Assembly (NCBI RefSeq): GCF_030814215.1
Contig: NZ_JAUSUT010000001.1
Span: 1,302,001-1,366,000, forward strand
DNA length: 64,000 bases
Direction of reading: 5' to 3'
From: Amycolatopsis thermophila
GTDB lineage: Bacteria; Actinomycetota; Actinomycetes; Mycobacteriales; Pseudonocardiaceae
The translations under genes were made by a program, and so were the position numbers. Positions 30,227 through 39,031 of the stretch are shown piece by piece; position 1 is the first letter of the stretch, and every line of letters starts with the position of its first letter. Below the pieces are notes generated by a model. That model made no database searches and was not told where the DNA came from. It was given only the letters and a program-made list of their open reading frames with translations.

Positions 30227-32368
30227 GTGTCCACCCAACCGGTCGACTTCGAGGGCAAGAGCGACGCGGAGCTGATCAGCGACGTGCGCACCGGCACCCT
30301 GGCCGCGTACGGCACGCTCTACGAACGGCACGTCGCCGCGGCCTACAACCTGGCGCGGCAGCTGGCCCGGTCCACCGCCGAGGCCGACGACCTCGTCTCC
30401 GACGCGTTCGCCAAGGTCCTGGACACCCTGCGGGCGGGCAAGGGCCCGGACAGCGCGTTCCGGGCGTACCTGCTCACCGCGCTGCGGCACACCGCCTACG
30501 ACAAGACCCGCAAGGACAAGCGCGTCGACCTCAACGAGGACATGACGACCGTCGGCAGCGAGGCGCTGACGGTCCCGTTCTCCGACACCGCCGTCGCCGG
30601 GCTGGAACGGACGATGGCCGCCAAGGCCTTCGCGTCGCTGCCCGAACGCTGGCAGGCCGTGCTCTGGCACACCGAGATCGAGGGGCAGAGCCCGGCCGAG
30701 GTCGCCCCGCTGCTGGGCCTGACGCCCAACGGCGTGTCCGCGCTCGCCTACCGGGCGCGCGAGGGGCTGCGGCAGGCCTACCTGCAGGTCCACCTCGCCG
30801 AGACCTCCGCCGACAAGTGCCGCGCGTGCACCGACCGGCTGGGCGCGTGGACGCGTGACGGGCTGTCCAAACGGGAACGCGCCCAGGTCGAGGCGCACCT
30901 GGACGAGTGCGACCAGTGCCGCGCCCTGGCCGCCGAGCTGGCCGAGGTCAACGGCGCGCTGCGGGCGATCATCGCCCCGATCGTGCTCGGCGGGGCCGCG
31001 CTGGGCTACCTGGCGACCGCGGGCAAGGCGACCGCCGCCACGGTGGCCACCGCGGGCGCGTCGGCCGGCGCGGCGGGCGGCGCCGCCTCCCTCGCCGCCG
31101 CGGGACCGCGCCAGTTCGTCGGAGTCGGCATCTCGGGTGTCGCGGTGGCCGCCGCCGTGGCCGCCGCGCTGGCCGCGGGTGGCGGCACGCAGGAGATCCC
31201 GGCGGCGGCACAGGCCCCGGCGCCGCCCGCCGTCGTCGCACCCGCGCAGCCACCGGCCGCACCGCCGCCCCCCGCTCCCCCGGCCGCGCCACCGGCCCCG
31301 GCCGTCGAACCGGCGCCCGCCCCGGTCGCGCCCCCGGCGCCGGCACCCGCACCCGCGCCGCCACCCCCGGCCGCGGCGCCCGCCGCCATCACGGCCGAGG
31401 GGCCGACGTCGGCCCTCGAACTCGAACCGGGCGGTGACCCGGTCGCGCTGCCGATCACCGTGCGCAACAACGGCGGCACGGTGTCCGACCCGGTGTCGGC
31501 GACGCTGAACCTGCCGCCGAACATCCGGGCCGTGCCCGCGGGCGGCGGCGGTGGCGGTGCCGGCGGTTACGGCATGCAGGCGCAGGCCGGGCCGCTGCTG
31601 GTCGACTGCCCGCCGGGGACCGGCACGGTCACCTGCACCACGCCGCGCGGGCTGCAGCCCGGCGAGACCGCGGTGCTGACGTTCCTGCTGAAGGCCGACG
31701 CCGGTGCCACGTCCGGGCAGGTCACGGGGTCGGTGAACGCGGGGGCGGACATCCGGCTGTCGGTCGACGTGCCGGTGTCGGTGGCCGAGGCGCCGGACCG
31801 GCTGGCGCTCGACGCGAAGGCGGCGTGGAGCGAGCAGCCCGCGTGGGGGCACTCGGCGTGGCTGTCGGTGGACGTCACCAACACCGGGCCCAACACGAAA
31901 CCGGTCACGCTCCTGATCGACGACGAGGCCCGGGTCGTGCTGGGCGGCTTCCGGGCGGCGTGCACGAGCGGGCCGGCTGCGACGACGTGCACCAGCGTGA
32001 ACGCGCTGAAGCCGGGCGAGCACCTGCGGCTGTGGTTCGAGCTGGACCGGCCGTGGCAGCAGGCGCGGACGGTCACGGTGTCGGCGACGCTGGGCACGGC
32101 CCACGTGGCGCGCACGGTGACGTTCGACTGCGGGTTCCCGTTCTGCGACGTGCCCCCGCCGCCGGCCCTGGCACCGAGCCTGCCGACCACGACGACGACC
32201 ACCTCGGGGTCCCGGACGACGTCTCCGGAGCCGACGACGTCGAGCTCCAGCGCGCCGACCACGACCACCACCACCACCACGACGTCTTCGACGACCACCA
32301 CCACGACGACGTCGCCGGCGAAGGACCACGGCCGTCCTTGGTGGTGGCTGCCGTGGATCCCGCACTGA
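30227..32368 (+). CDS. ECF sigma factor fused to zinc-finger anti-sigma, membrane and extracytoplasmic domains
   Basis: A 713-residue fusion. Residues about 15-90 form sigma region 2 (YGTLYERHVAAAYNLARQLA, EADDLVSDAFAKVLDTL), and about 125-175 region 4 (LPERWQAVLWHTEIEGQSPA). A zinc-finger segment follows (CRAC near 197, then HLDECDQC, the HX3CX2C signature of ZAS anti-sigma factors, near 225). Two hydrophobic stretches (about 240-270 and 300-325), a Pro/Ala stalk and an all-beta region (about 390-645) with paired Cys come next, then Thr-rich sequence and a WWWLPWIPH end. This is a membrane-tethered sigma factor carrying its own inhibitor and sensor, like the C-terminally extended ECF groups (ECF53-type, from memory). 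GTG 30227 has AAGGAG upstream. Confidence 0.85.
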   Translation: MSTQPVDFEGKSDAELISDVRTGTLAAYGTLYERHVAAAYNLARQLARSTAEADDLVSDAFAKVLDTLRAGKGPDSAFRAYLLTALRHTAYDKTRKDKRVDLNEDMTTVGSEALTVPFSDTAVAGLERTMAAKAFASLPERWQAVLWHTEIEGQSPAEVAPLLGLTPNGVSALAYRAREGLRQAYLQVHLAETSADKCRACTDRLGAWTRDGLSKRERAQVEAHLDECDQCRALAAELAEVNGALRAIIAPIVLGGAALGYLATAGKATAATVATAGASAGAAGGAASLAAAGPRQFVGVGISGVAVAAAVAAALAAGGGTQEIPAAAQAPAPPAVVAPAQPPAAPPPPAPPAAPPAPAVEPAPAPVAPPAPAPAPAPPPPAAAPAAITAEGPTSALELEPGGDPVALPITVRNNGGTVSDPVSATLNLPPNIRAVPAGGGGGGAGGYGMQAQAGPLLVDCPPGTGTVTCTTPRGLQPGETAVLTFLLKADAGATSGQVTGSVNAGADIRLSVDVPVSVAEAPDRLALDAKAAWSEQPAWGHSAWLSVDVTNTGPNTKPVTLLIDDEARVVLGGFRAACTSGPAATTCTSVNALKPGEHLRLWFELDRPWQQARTVTVSATLGTAHVARTVTFDCGFPFCDVPPPPALAPSLPTTTTTTSGSRTTSPEPTTSSSSAPTTTTTTTTTSSTTTTTTTSPAKDHGRPWWWLPWIPH

Positions 32369-32445
32369 CGTGACAATTGTGACGGCGGGAATGGGATGAA
32401 ACCGGCTCATGCGCCGCCTCGCGACCCGGTCCGCGCGGGACTACG

Positions 32446-32451
32446 TACACT
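32446..32451 (+). promoter_or_regulatory. -10 element of a leaderless GtrA transcript
   Basis: TACACT ends six bases before GTG 32458 and no ribosome site is present, so transcription would start at or next to the start codon. Confidence 0.5.
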
Positions 32452-32457
32452 GCGCAA

Positions 32458-32985
32458 GTGACCGTTGTGGAAAGCGTGTTGTCGCACACGCCCGAGCCTT
32501 TGCGCTCGGTGTTGATCAAGCATCGGGAGCTGCTGAAATTCGGGATCGTCGGCGGAACGACGTTCGTCGTCGACAACGGTGTGTGGTACCTGCTGAAACT
32601 CAGCGTGCTGGAGGACAAGCCGACCACGGCGAAAGCGATCGCGATCATCGTCGCGACGATCGTGTCCTACATTCTCAACCGCGAATGGTCGTTCCGGACC
32701 CGCGGTGGGCGGGAAAGGCACCACGAGGCCGCGCTGTTCTTCGTGATCAGCGGGCTGGCCGTGGTGGTGAACCTGATTCCGCTGTACATCTCGCGTTACT
32801 TCCTGCACCTGGAAGTACCGAACGTGAGCCGGTTCGTGCAGGAAACGGCTGACTTCGTCAGCGGGTCCATCATCGGCATGCTGCTGGCGATGGTGTTCCG
32901 CTTCTGGGGTTTCAAGAAGTGGGTCTTCCCCGACGAACTGGGCCAACGCCGCCGCGACGCGAGCCGCCACAGCGCCGGCGCCTGA
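32458..32985 (+). CDS. GtrA family membrane protein
   Basis: A 175-residue protein with four predicted helices: KFGIVGGTTFVVDNGVWYLL, AIAIIVATIVSYILNREWSF, ALFFVISGLAVVVNLIPLYI and IIGMLLAMVFRFWGFKKWVF. The RFWGFKKWVF end and NREWSF after helix two are typical of GtrA proteins, thought to flip or support transfer of polyprenyl-linked sugars for cell-surface glycans. The position corresponds to Rv3277. The GTG start has a TACACT -10 six bases before it and no Shine-Dalgarno, consistent with a leaderless mRNA. Confidence 0.9.
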   Translation: MTVVESVLSHTPEPLRSVLIKHRELLKFGIVGGTTFVVDNGVWYLLKLSVLEDKPTTAKAIAIIVATIVSYILNREWSFRTRGGRERHHEAALFFVISGLAVVVNLIPLYISRYFLHLEVPNVSRFVQETADFVSGSIIGMLLAMVFRFWGFKKWVFPDELGQRRRDASRHSAGA

Positions 32986-33007
32986 CCCGGCAGATCTCGC
33001 GCGTGGG

Positions 33008-34297
33008 TCAGCGCGGGACGCGTTCGGCGGGCCAGCGCACCTCCGGCACGTCCCCCGGGTTCGGCACCCGCAGGAACAGCGAGAACACCGCCGGCCGGCG
33101 GCTCGACAACTCCAACCGCCCGCCGTCGGCCTCGGCCAGTGCCCGCGCCAGCGCCAGGCCGACCCCCGTCGAGCCCCCGCCGGAGAACCCCCGCTCGAAG
33201 ATGTGCGGCGCCAGGTCGTCCGGGATGCCGGAGCCGGTGTCGCTCACCTCGACCACCACCGTGCCCTCGGCCTCGCCCCGGCGCGCGGCCAGCGTCACCG
33301 TTCCCGCGCCGTGGCGCAGCGCGTTGTCCAGCAGCACCCCGACCACCTCGCGCAACCGGCCGGGTGTGGCCCGCGCCATCAGCCCGTCGCCGATCCGCAA
33401 GCGCAGGTTGCGGCCCTCCGCGCGCAGCAGCTGCCGCCACTCCTGCGCCACCTCGGGCAGCTCCGCGGCCAGCTCCAGCGCCTCGGTGTCGACCTCGCTC
33501 GCCGCGCGGGCCGCCGCCAGCAGCTCCTCCAGCGCCTCCGACAACCGGTCCGCCTGCTCCTGCGCCGCCCGCGCCTCCTCGGCGATGTCCGGGTCGTCCG
33601 CGACCGTCAGCGACTCCAGCCGCAGCTGCAACGCCGTCAACCGGCTCCGCAGCTGGTGCGACACGTCCCCCACCAGCTGCCGTTCCCGCTGCACGAGCTG
33701 GGCCAGCGCCGTCCCGGACGTGTCCAGCGCCTCGGCCACCATGTCCAGCTCGCCGATGCTGTACCGGCTCGGATCCGGGCGGAAGTCACCACCACCGAGG
33801 CGCGCCGCCCGCTCCGCGACGTGCCGCAACGGCTTCGCCAGCCGCCGGGCCGTCACCGTCGCCACCACCGTCCCGATCGTCACCGAGAACACCACGAGCA
33901 GCAGCACCGCGAGCGTCACCGTCGTCTGCCGCGAGCGCAGCGGCCCGGACGGGATGGACAGCTCCAGGTGCCCCTGCCGCGCCAGCTGCACGGTCGCGGT
34001 CACCGGCTCCTCACCCGGATCGGCGCCCTCGGTCATCGGCTTCTGCCCGGGCACGTCGACCACCAGCTTGCCGCCCTGCGGGATGGCGACCGACACCTGC
34101 ACGAGGTCGGCCTGGTCGAGCGCGCCGTCGGCCAGCGAGGTGTCCAGCGTCGCGGCGATCTGGGCGGCCCGGCCGGCGAGGTCCTCGTTGTAGATGCTGT
34201 CGACCAGCTTCCACGCGGTCACGCCCAGCGGGATGCCCAGGGCCGCCGCGGTGACCGCGACGGCCAGCAGGATGGCGAGCAGGATCCGGCGGCGCAC
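33008..34297 (-). CDS. Sensor histidine kinase
   Basis: A 429-residue membrane kinase. Helix one is residues 4-28 (ILLAILLAVAVTAAALGIPL), an extracytoplasmic sensor of about 95 residues follows, and helix two spans about 124-149. Then come a HAMP region (RRLAKPLRHVAERAARLGGG), the phospho-acceptor His214 in DVSHQLRSRLTAL, and the ATP-binding boxes VVGVLLDNALRHGAG (N), DTGSGIPDD (G1) and GGGSTGVGLALARALAE (G2). All catalytic boxes are present. GTG 34297 shares one base with the stop of the response regulator gene (TAGTG), so the two are co-translated. The signal is unknown. Confidence 0.93.
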   Translation of the reverse strand: MRRRILLAILLAVAVTAAALGIPLGVTAWKLVDSIYNEDLAGRAAQIAATLDTSLADGALDQADLVQVSVAIPQGGKLVVDVPGQKPMTEGADPGEEPVTATVQLARQGHLELSIPSGPLRSRQTTVTLAVLLLVVFSVTIGTVVATVTARRLAKPLRHVAERAARLGGGDFRPDPSRYSIGELDMVAEALDTSGTALAQLVQRERQLVGDVSHQLRSRLTALQLRLESLTVADDPDIAEEARAAQEQADRLSEALEELLAAARAASEVDTEALELAAELPEVAQEWRQLLRAEGRNLRLRIGDGLMARATPGRLREVVGVLLDNALRHGAGTVTLAARRGEAEGTVVVEVSDTGSGIPDDLAPHIFERGFSGGGSTGVGLALARALAEADGGRLELSSRRPAVFSLFLRVPNPGDVPEVRWPAERVPR

Positions 34298-34995
34298 TAG
34301 TCTGCGTTGAACCGGAAGCCGACGCCGCGGACGGTCGCGATCCGCCGCTCACCGTCGCCGTGGTGGATCACCGAACCCTTGCCGTCGCTGGTCACCGACA
34401 GTTTCCGGCGCAGCCACGACATGTGCATGTCGAGCGTCTTCGACGTCTTGGACTCCAGGTCGTTCCACACCTCGGCGAGGATCTCGTCGCGGCTCACGAC
34501 CTGCCCGGCGTGGCTCATCAGGACCCGCAGCAGCTCGAACTCCTTGTTGGCCAGCTGCACCTCGCGGCCGTCGACCAGCACCATCCGCGCGCCCAGGTCC
34601 ATGCGGACCCCGCCGGCCTCGAGCACCTCGGGCGCCCGGCGGCGCAGCAGCGCGCGGATCCGGGCCAGCAGCTCGGCGAGGCGGAACGGTTTGGCGACGT
34701 AGTCGTCGGCGCCCGCGTCCAGCCCGACCACGAAGTCCACCTCGTCGGTGCGCGCGGTGAGCATCAGCACCGGCAGTTCGCTGCCGTTGGCGCGCAGCCT
34801 GCGGCACACCTCGAGACCGTCCATCCCGGGCAGGCCGAGATCGAGTACGAGCAGGTCGACGCGCTTGGCGTGCGTGACGTCGAGCACCGCGGGACCGTCC
34901 GCGACCACCTCGACCTCATAGCCCTCCCGTTCGAGCGCGCGCGACAGCGGATCCGCGATCGCCGGGTCGTCCTCGGCCAGCAACACCATGCTCAC
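34297..34995 (-). CDS. OmpR-family response regulator
   Basis: A 232-residue regulator. The receiver domain has acidic residues 9-10 (LLAEDDPAIAD), phospho-acceptor Asp52 (LLVLDLGLPGMDG), Thr in MLTARTD and Lys near 102 (GADDYVAKPF). The DNA-binding winged helix spans about 130-230 (LANKEFELLRVLMSHAGQVV, TLDMHMSWLRRKL, TVRGVGFRFNAD). GTG 34995 is taken as the start; ATG 34989 is an alternative. On the minus strand TAGAGT lies seven bases before GTG 34995, so this operon may be leaderless too. Acts with the kinase downstream. Confidence 0.93.
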   Translation of the reverse strand: MSMVLLAEDDPAIADPLSRALEREGYEVEVVADGPAVLDVTHAKRVDLLVLDLGLPGMDGLEVCRRLRANGSELPVLMLTARTDEVDFVVGLDAGADDYVAKPFRLAELLARIRALLRRRAPEVLEAGGVRMDLGARMVLVDGREVQLANKEFELLRVLMSHAGQVVSRDEILAEVWNDLESKTSKTLDMHMSWLRRKLSVTSDGKGSVIHHGDGERRIATVRGVGFRFNAD

Positions 34996-35036
34996 CTGGC
35001 CAACTCTACGACCGCGGGCCGTGAAACCATCGTGGC

Positions 35037-35819
35037 GTGGCGAGCTACACGGACGATCTCATCCTGGCGGGGAAACTGGCGGACGCGGCGGACTCGATCA
35101 CCACCGCCCGGTTCCGCGCCCGCGACCTGAAGATCAGCAGCAAGCCGGACCGCACCCCGGTCACCGACGCCGACACCGCCGTCGAGGACGCCGTGCGCGA
35201 AGTGCTCGCCGCGCAACGCCCGGACGACAACGTGGCCGGCGAGGAGCGCGGCGGCACGGCGTGGCAGTCGGGCCGGGCGTGGGTGCTGGACCCCATCGAC
35301 GGCACGAAGAACTTCCTCCGCGGCGGCCCGGTGTGGGCGACGCTCATCGCACTGGTCGACGAGGGCCGTCCGGTCGTCGGCATGATCAGCGCACCGCTGC
35401 TGGGGCGCCGGTGGTGGGCCGCGGCGGGCGAGGGCGCGTGGATGAGCGACCAGGCCGGCGAGCGGCGGATCTCGGTGTCCGGGGTGACGGAACTGTCGGA
35501 TGCGTACCTGTCGACGACCGACCTCGGTTCGTGGAGCGAGTACCACTCGCGCGAGGCCTACCTGAGCCTGGTCGACGCGTGCTGGGAAACCCGCGCCTTC
35601 GGGGACTTCTGGCACCACTGCCTCGTGGCCGAGGGCGCGATCGACCTGGCCGCCGAGCCGATCGTGAACCCGTGGGACGTGGCGCCGATGCAGATCCTGC
35701 TCACCGAGGCCGGCGGGCGGTTCAGCGACCTGAGCGGCCAGGCCCGCTTCGACGGCGGCTCGGCACTGTCGTCGAACGGCCACCTGCACGACGAGGCCCT
35801 GGCCCACGTGCGGCGCTGA
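35037..35819 (+). CDS. hisN: Inositol monophosphatase family protein, probable histidinol-phosphatase HisN
   Basis: A 260-residue Mg-dependent phosphatase. Metal-binding residues are the Glu pair 69-70 (VAGEERGG), Asp85 and Asp88 in WVLDPIDGTKNFLRG, and Asp near 214 in NPWDVAPMQILLTEAGGRF. The DGTKNF (rather than DGTTNF) loop and the GGPVWATLIAL segment fit the actinobacterial HisN branch, which dephosphorylates histidinol phosphate; inositol monophosphatase activity is the alternative. No his operon is nearby. GTG 35037; the gene is divergent from the two-component system with 41 bases between starts. Confidence 0.78.
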   Translation: MASYTDDLILAGKLADAADSITTARFRARDLKISSKPDRTPVTDADTAVEDAVREVLAAQRPDDNVAGEERGGTAWQSGRAWVLDPIDGTKNFLRGGPVWATLIALVDEGRPVVGMISAPLLGRRWWAAAGEGAWMSDQAGERRISVSGVTELSDAYLSTTDLGSWSEYHSREAYLSLVDACWETRAFGDFWHHCLVAEGAIDLAAEPIVNPWDVAPMQILLTEAGGRFSDLSGQARFDGGSALSSNGHLHDEALAHVRR

Positions 35820-35884
35820 CCCGGCAGTGACCGGCACCGCGCGACAGGCAGGCAGCCGGCAGCGAGAACCGGCCGGACAGGCAC

Positions 35885-35907
35885 GCGACGGGACGACCAC
35901 CCAGCTC
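35885..35907. repeat. Solo copy of the outer arm of the 12.8-kb inverted repeat
   Basis: These 23 bases (starting GCGACGGGACGACCACCCAG) match the reverse complement of the outer arm at 12825 and its flank with one mismatch. The site is in the short gap between hisN and the DinB-like gene. Preceding bases show only faint similarity, so the second arm is missing or decayed. Confidence 0.6.
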
Positions 35908-35910
35908 GGG

Positions 35911-36444
35911 TCAGGGCACCGGCGCTGCCGTGCCCCACACGTCCCACAGGTGGTGCACCGGGTCGTGGATGAAGTACTGCGCGAAGGTGGCCGTCGTGAA
36001 GCGGGCGCCGTCGCTGCGGGTGCCGGTGCGCGTCCAGTCCTCGCCGGACACCCGGTCGAACGCGGTGGCCAGCGTGTCGGCCGCGTCCGACAGCTCGCCG
36101 GCCACCACCGCGGGGTCCTGCGAGTCGTAGCGGTCCTCGACGGCCGTCGCGTCCTGGTCCCAGTTCGGGAACAGCGGGCCGTCCTCCGTCAGCATCAGCT
36201 CCAGCCGCCGGGCGAAGATCCGGCACACGTCCCGAACGTGGCAGCCGTACTCCAGCGCCGACCACTTGTCCGCCCGCGGCCGCTCCCGCGCGTCGGGTCC
36301 GGCCAGCACTTGCTGCCACTGCGCGGCATTGGCCCGCAGCATCGCCGGAACGTCCTCCGGCCGGGCGGTGGAGGCGTCGAACCCGCACTCCGGGCACGGC
36401 GTGCCCAGCACCCAGGTCCAGTCCTTCGTGTCAGGGGTGATCAT
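35911..36444 (-). CDS. DinB-like (DinB_2 superfamily) protein
   Basis: A 177-residue soluble helical protein. After a Cys-containing opening (VLGTPCPECGFDASTARPED), it shows the four-helix DinB-type pattern with potential metal ligands: WSALEYGCHVRDVCRIFARR in the second helix and YFIHDPVHHLWDVWG near the C-terminus. Family members include mycothiol- or bacillithiol-dependent transferases, but this branch is functionally uncharacterised to my knowledge. The ATG lacks a clear ribosome site. It stands alone between hisN and the toxin cassette. Confidence 0.75.
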   Translation of the reverse strand: MITPDTKDWTWVLGTPCPECGFDASTARPEDVPAMLRANAAQWQQVLAGPDARERPRADKWSALEYGCHVRDVCRIFARRLELMLTEDGPLFPNWDQDATAVEDRYDSQDPAVVAGELSDAADTLATAFDRVSGEDWTRTGTRSDGARFTTATFAQYFIHDPVHHLWDVWGTAAPVP

Positions 36445-36512
36445 GCGTCGAGCATCGGCAACGCGAACCCGGCGCGCCAGCGGGGATCCGGACAGCGCCC
36501 GTCAGCATTCCG

Positions 36513-36791
36513 TCACGCCGGTGCGGGCAGCAGCCCGACCGCCCCGCGCGCGACCTGCGACCAGGCCAGCCTGCCGAACAGGTAGTGGCACGCGACCTGC
36601 TCGTTGGTGAACCGGGCCCAGTCGTAGCGGTTGCCCTGCTCGCGCCAGAACACCTCCCACACCGGGCCGCCCTCTTCGGACTCCTCGACCCGCAGCAGGC
36701 ACCACGCGTTGTCGGCCTCGGCGCCGACCGAGATCACCTCGCGCGGCACCCCGATCGCCGCCAGCCACCGCACGATCGACTCGACGTTCAC
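36513..36791 (-). CDS. Putative immunity protein of the adjacent TNT-domain toxin
   Basis: A 92-residue acidic soluble protein: MNVESIVRWLAAIGVPREVI, VWEVFWREQGNRYDWARFTN and EQVACHYLFGRLAWSQVA. It overlaps the toxin stop by four bases (GTGA), giving tight coupling of toxin and partner. Size, acidity, the WEVFWRERGN-type core and an AC-x2-L-x-GRL helix recall the immunity factors of TNT-type NAD-glycohydrolases (mycobacterial IFT, Rv3902c), as remembered. Function is inferred mainly from position. Confidence 0.68.
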   Translation of the reverse strand: MNVESIVRWLAAIGVPREVISVGAEADNAWCLLRVEESEEGGPVWEVFWREQGNRYDWARFTNEQVACHYLFGRLAWSQVARGAVGLLPAPA

Positions 36792-38707
36792 TGCGCAGCG
36801 TCCTCCTCGAACGTGATGTCCGCCAGGTACCCCAGGGTGACCAGCTCGTCGGCCGAGTAGACACCGCGATAACGCTCACCGCCGCCGGGCTGGCCGAACC
36901 ACGGCGCCGAAACCGCCCGCCACATCGGCACGTCCCGCACCACGCGGTACCGCCGGTACCCGGCCTCGCGCATCGACGGCGGCAACGACCGCCGCGCGAA
37001 CGGCGTGCCGTCCGGCGCGAACACCCGGCCCCGCGGATCGCCGAACCGGTCGACGACCGTGCCCTCGGTCAGCACCTCGGGCTCGCCCTCCCCGGTGCCG
37101 CCCTCGGGATAGCGCTCTCCGGGCGGCCACGCGTACTCCGGCACCTCGCGGCGTTTCCCGGCCAGGAACCGGCGATCCCAGTCGCGCTCCGCCAGCCCGC
37201 CGAGCGGGTCGTACCCGGCCAGCAGCCCGGCCGGCGGCGGCCCGGGCGGCGACGGCAGCCTGCCGTACCCGGCCTGGACCTTCGCCAGCGCGTCCGTCGT
37301 GTCGATCAGGTCCGAGCGCGGGTGGTCGTGCGGCGGGAAACGCAGCCCCGGCGCGTAGTCCACCTCGCACGGCGGCGCGGGCAGCTGCCGTGCCGGTTTG
37401 TCCGTGGCGACCGGCAGGTGCCCGATCGGGAACATGTGGACCCGGAACAGCGCGACGATGGTCTCGCGTTCCTGCCGCGGCGCGCCCACGGGCGACGGGG
37501 GCGGCTCCGGTTGGTACGGCTGCTGGTACGGGTGCCGGGGCGCCGGCGCCGCACCGCGGACGGGGCCCGGCTGCGCGTGGGGCCCCGTCTGCGCGTGGGG
37601 CACCCCCGGTTGCGCCACGGGCGCCGGCGGCGCGACCGGAGCGGGCGGCGCGAATCCGGCGACGGGCGCGGGCGGCGGCGCGACCGGAGCGGGCGGCGCG
37701 AATCCGGCGACGGGCGGCGGCACGACGGGCGCGGGCGGCGGCGCGACCGTTGCGGGCGGCGCGGGCGGCGCGACGGGAGCGGGCGGGGGCGGCGACGGCA
37801 CCGCGGCCTCGGTGAACCCCGCGGCGACAGTGGCGTTGGGCAAACCGGTGGACGGCGTCGGGACGTCGTCGAAACCGCCGGAATCCAGCAACCCGCCGTA
37901 TTGCGGCATGGCGGGCGGGGTCGGCGGGTCGGGCAGCCGGACCGGGCCGGTGTCGCCGTCGGCGAAGGCCGGCTCGGGCACCACGGGCGGCACCACCGGC
38001 GGGGTCAGCACGGTCCCGGGCGCGGCGGACGCCGGGGTCATCAACGGCGCGGCGGGCGGGGCGGTGCCGAGCACCGCCGGCGCGGGCGCGAGCACCGGCG
38101 CCACCAGTTCCGGCGCCAAACCCGTTGCCACACCGAGCAACGCGCCCTGGCCGTCCGGGGTGCGCGCGCCGGGGTTCGGCTCGACGAGCGGGGTCACCAG
38201 GGAACCCACCGGCCCCGGCCCGAGCGTCGCGGCCAGCCCGTGCGTGACGACGGCCAGGTTCGCCGCCGTGCCGCGCAGGACCGTGTCGACGCCGAGGATG
38301 GCCGTGGGGTGACCGTTCCCGGCCGCGGCCACGCTCGCGTCGCGGTTCTTCGCGGCCTCGACCAGTTGCCGCACCAGTTCGACCTTCGCGGCGCCGACCT
38401 GGTCGGCCGCGGTCTCCAGCCGGTCGGCGGCTTCGGCGGCTCCGCGCGCGGCGACCGTCAGGTGCCCGCGCTCCGGGTCGACGAACTCGGACCACGCACG
38501 GCCGGCGGCCTCGCCCGCGTCGTCGGACAGCGCGGCGATCGCCGATCCGGCGTGCTCGTCGGCCTCCGCGGCGAGCGCGGTGAGGTCGCGGTGCGCGTCC
38601 CGCCAGGCGGCGGCCTGCTCGCGCAGCCGGTCCTCGTCGGCCTGCGGCCAGGACAGACCGGTTTCGGCGGCGAGATCGGCGAGTTCCCGCGGCAGCTCGA
38701 TACCCAT
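36788..38707 (-). CDS. ESX-type polymorphic toxin with C-terminal TNT (NAD+ glycohydrolase-like) domain
   Basis: A 639-residue modular toxin. Residues 1-150 are helical and WXG100-like (LPRELADLAAETGLSWPQAD, ...AAAWRDAHRDLTALAAEADE), the usual export module for type VII secretion. Residues about 150-430 are Ala/Pro-rich, with repeats such as APVAGFAPPAPVAPP. From about residue 503 the sequence reads GGLAERDWDRRFL, then YAWPPGERYP, GTVVDRFGDPRGRVFAPDGT, PFARRSLPPS and APWFGQPGGGERY (Gln near 606), the conserved signature of TNT domains, which cleave NAD+. There is no signal peptide, as expected for ESX substrates. The downstream overlapping gene is the likely immunity gene; the WXG100 gene lies three bases upstream. 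No ESX core machinery is in the window. Confidence 0.85.
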   Translation of the reverse strand: MGIELPRELADLAAETGLSWPQADEDRLREQAAAWRDAHRDLTALAAEADEHAGSAIAALSDDAGEAAGRAWSEFVDPERGHLTVAARGAAEAADRLETAADQVGAAKVELVRQLVEAAKNRDASVAAAGNGHPTAILGVDTVLRGTAANLAVVTHGLAATLGPGPVGSLVTPLVEPNPGARTPDGQGALLGVATGLAPELVAPVLAPAPAVLGTAPPAAPLMTPASAAPGTVLTPPVVPPVVPEPAFADGDTGPVRLPDPPTPPAMPQYGGLLDSGGFDDVPTPSTGLPNATVAAGFTEAAVPSPPPPAPVAPPAPPATVAPPPAPVVPPPVAGFAPPAPVAPPPAPVAGFAPPAPVAPPAPVAQPGVPHAQTGPHAQPGPVRGAAPAPRHPYQQPYQPEPPPSPVGAPRQERETIVALFRVHMFPIGHLPVATDKPARQLPAPPCEVDYAPGLRFPPHDHPRSDLIDTTDALAKVQAGYGRLPSPPGPPPAGLLAGYDPLGGLAERDWDRRFLAGKRREVPEYAWPPGERYPEGGTGEGEPEVLTEGTVVDRFGDPRGRVFAPDGTPFARRSLPPSMREAGYRRYRVVRDVPMWRAVSAPWFGQPGGGERYRGVYSADELVTLGYLADITFEEDAAQ

Positions 38708-38710
38708 CCG

Positions 38711-39031
38711 CTACCCCCGTGCCGTGTCGGTGATCGCCTGCTGGGCGTCCTCTTCGGACCCGCGGTAGCGGTCGGCGGCCTCCCCGGCGATCCCGCCGAA
38801 ACGGGTCAGCCGTCCGGCCAGGTTCCGCAGCCCGTCCAGGGTTTCGTCGGCGTGGGCGGCGTGCGCGGCGGCGAAGCTGCGGCCGACGAGGTCGTCACCC
38901 CACGCCCGGTCCGCACCCTCGAGGGCGCTTTCCAGCCGCTGCGCGACGGCCGCCGCGCGGACGGCGAGTCCGTCGAAGTCACCGGACGAGGCCGCGAGCC
39001 GGCCGGCGTCGGCCTCGAACCCGCCGTTCAC
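38711..39031 (-). CDS. WXG100 family protein
   Basis: A 106-residue helical-hairpin protein: NGGFEADAGRLAASSGDFDG, a turn near residue 44 with WGDDLVG in place of the canonical W-x-G, then SFAAAHAAHADETLDGLRNL. It is the size and shape of EsxA/EsxB-type chaperone-like partners. GTG 39031 overlaps the YbaB-like stop (GTGA); three bases separate its own stop from the toxin start. It probably pairs with the toxin N-terminus for export. Confidence 0.8.
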   Translation of the reverse strand: MNGGFEADAGRLAASSGDFDGLAVRAAAVAQRLESALEGADRAWGDDLVGRSFAAAHAAHADETLDGLRNLAGRLTRFGGIAGEAADRYRGSEEDAQQAITDTARG

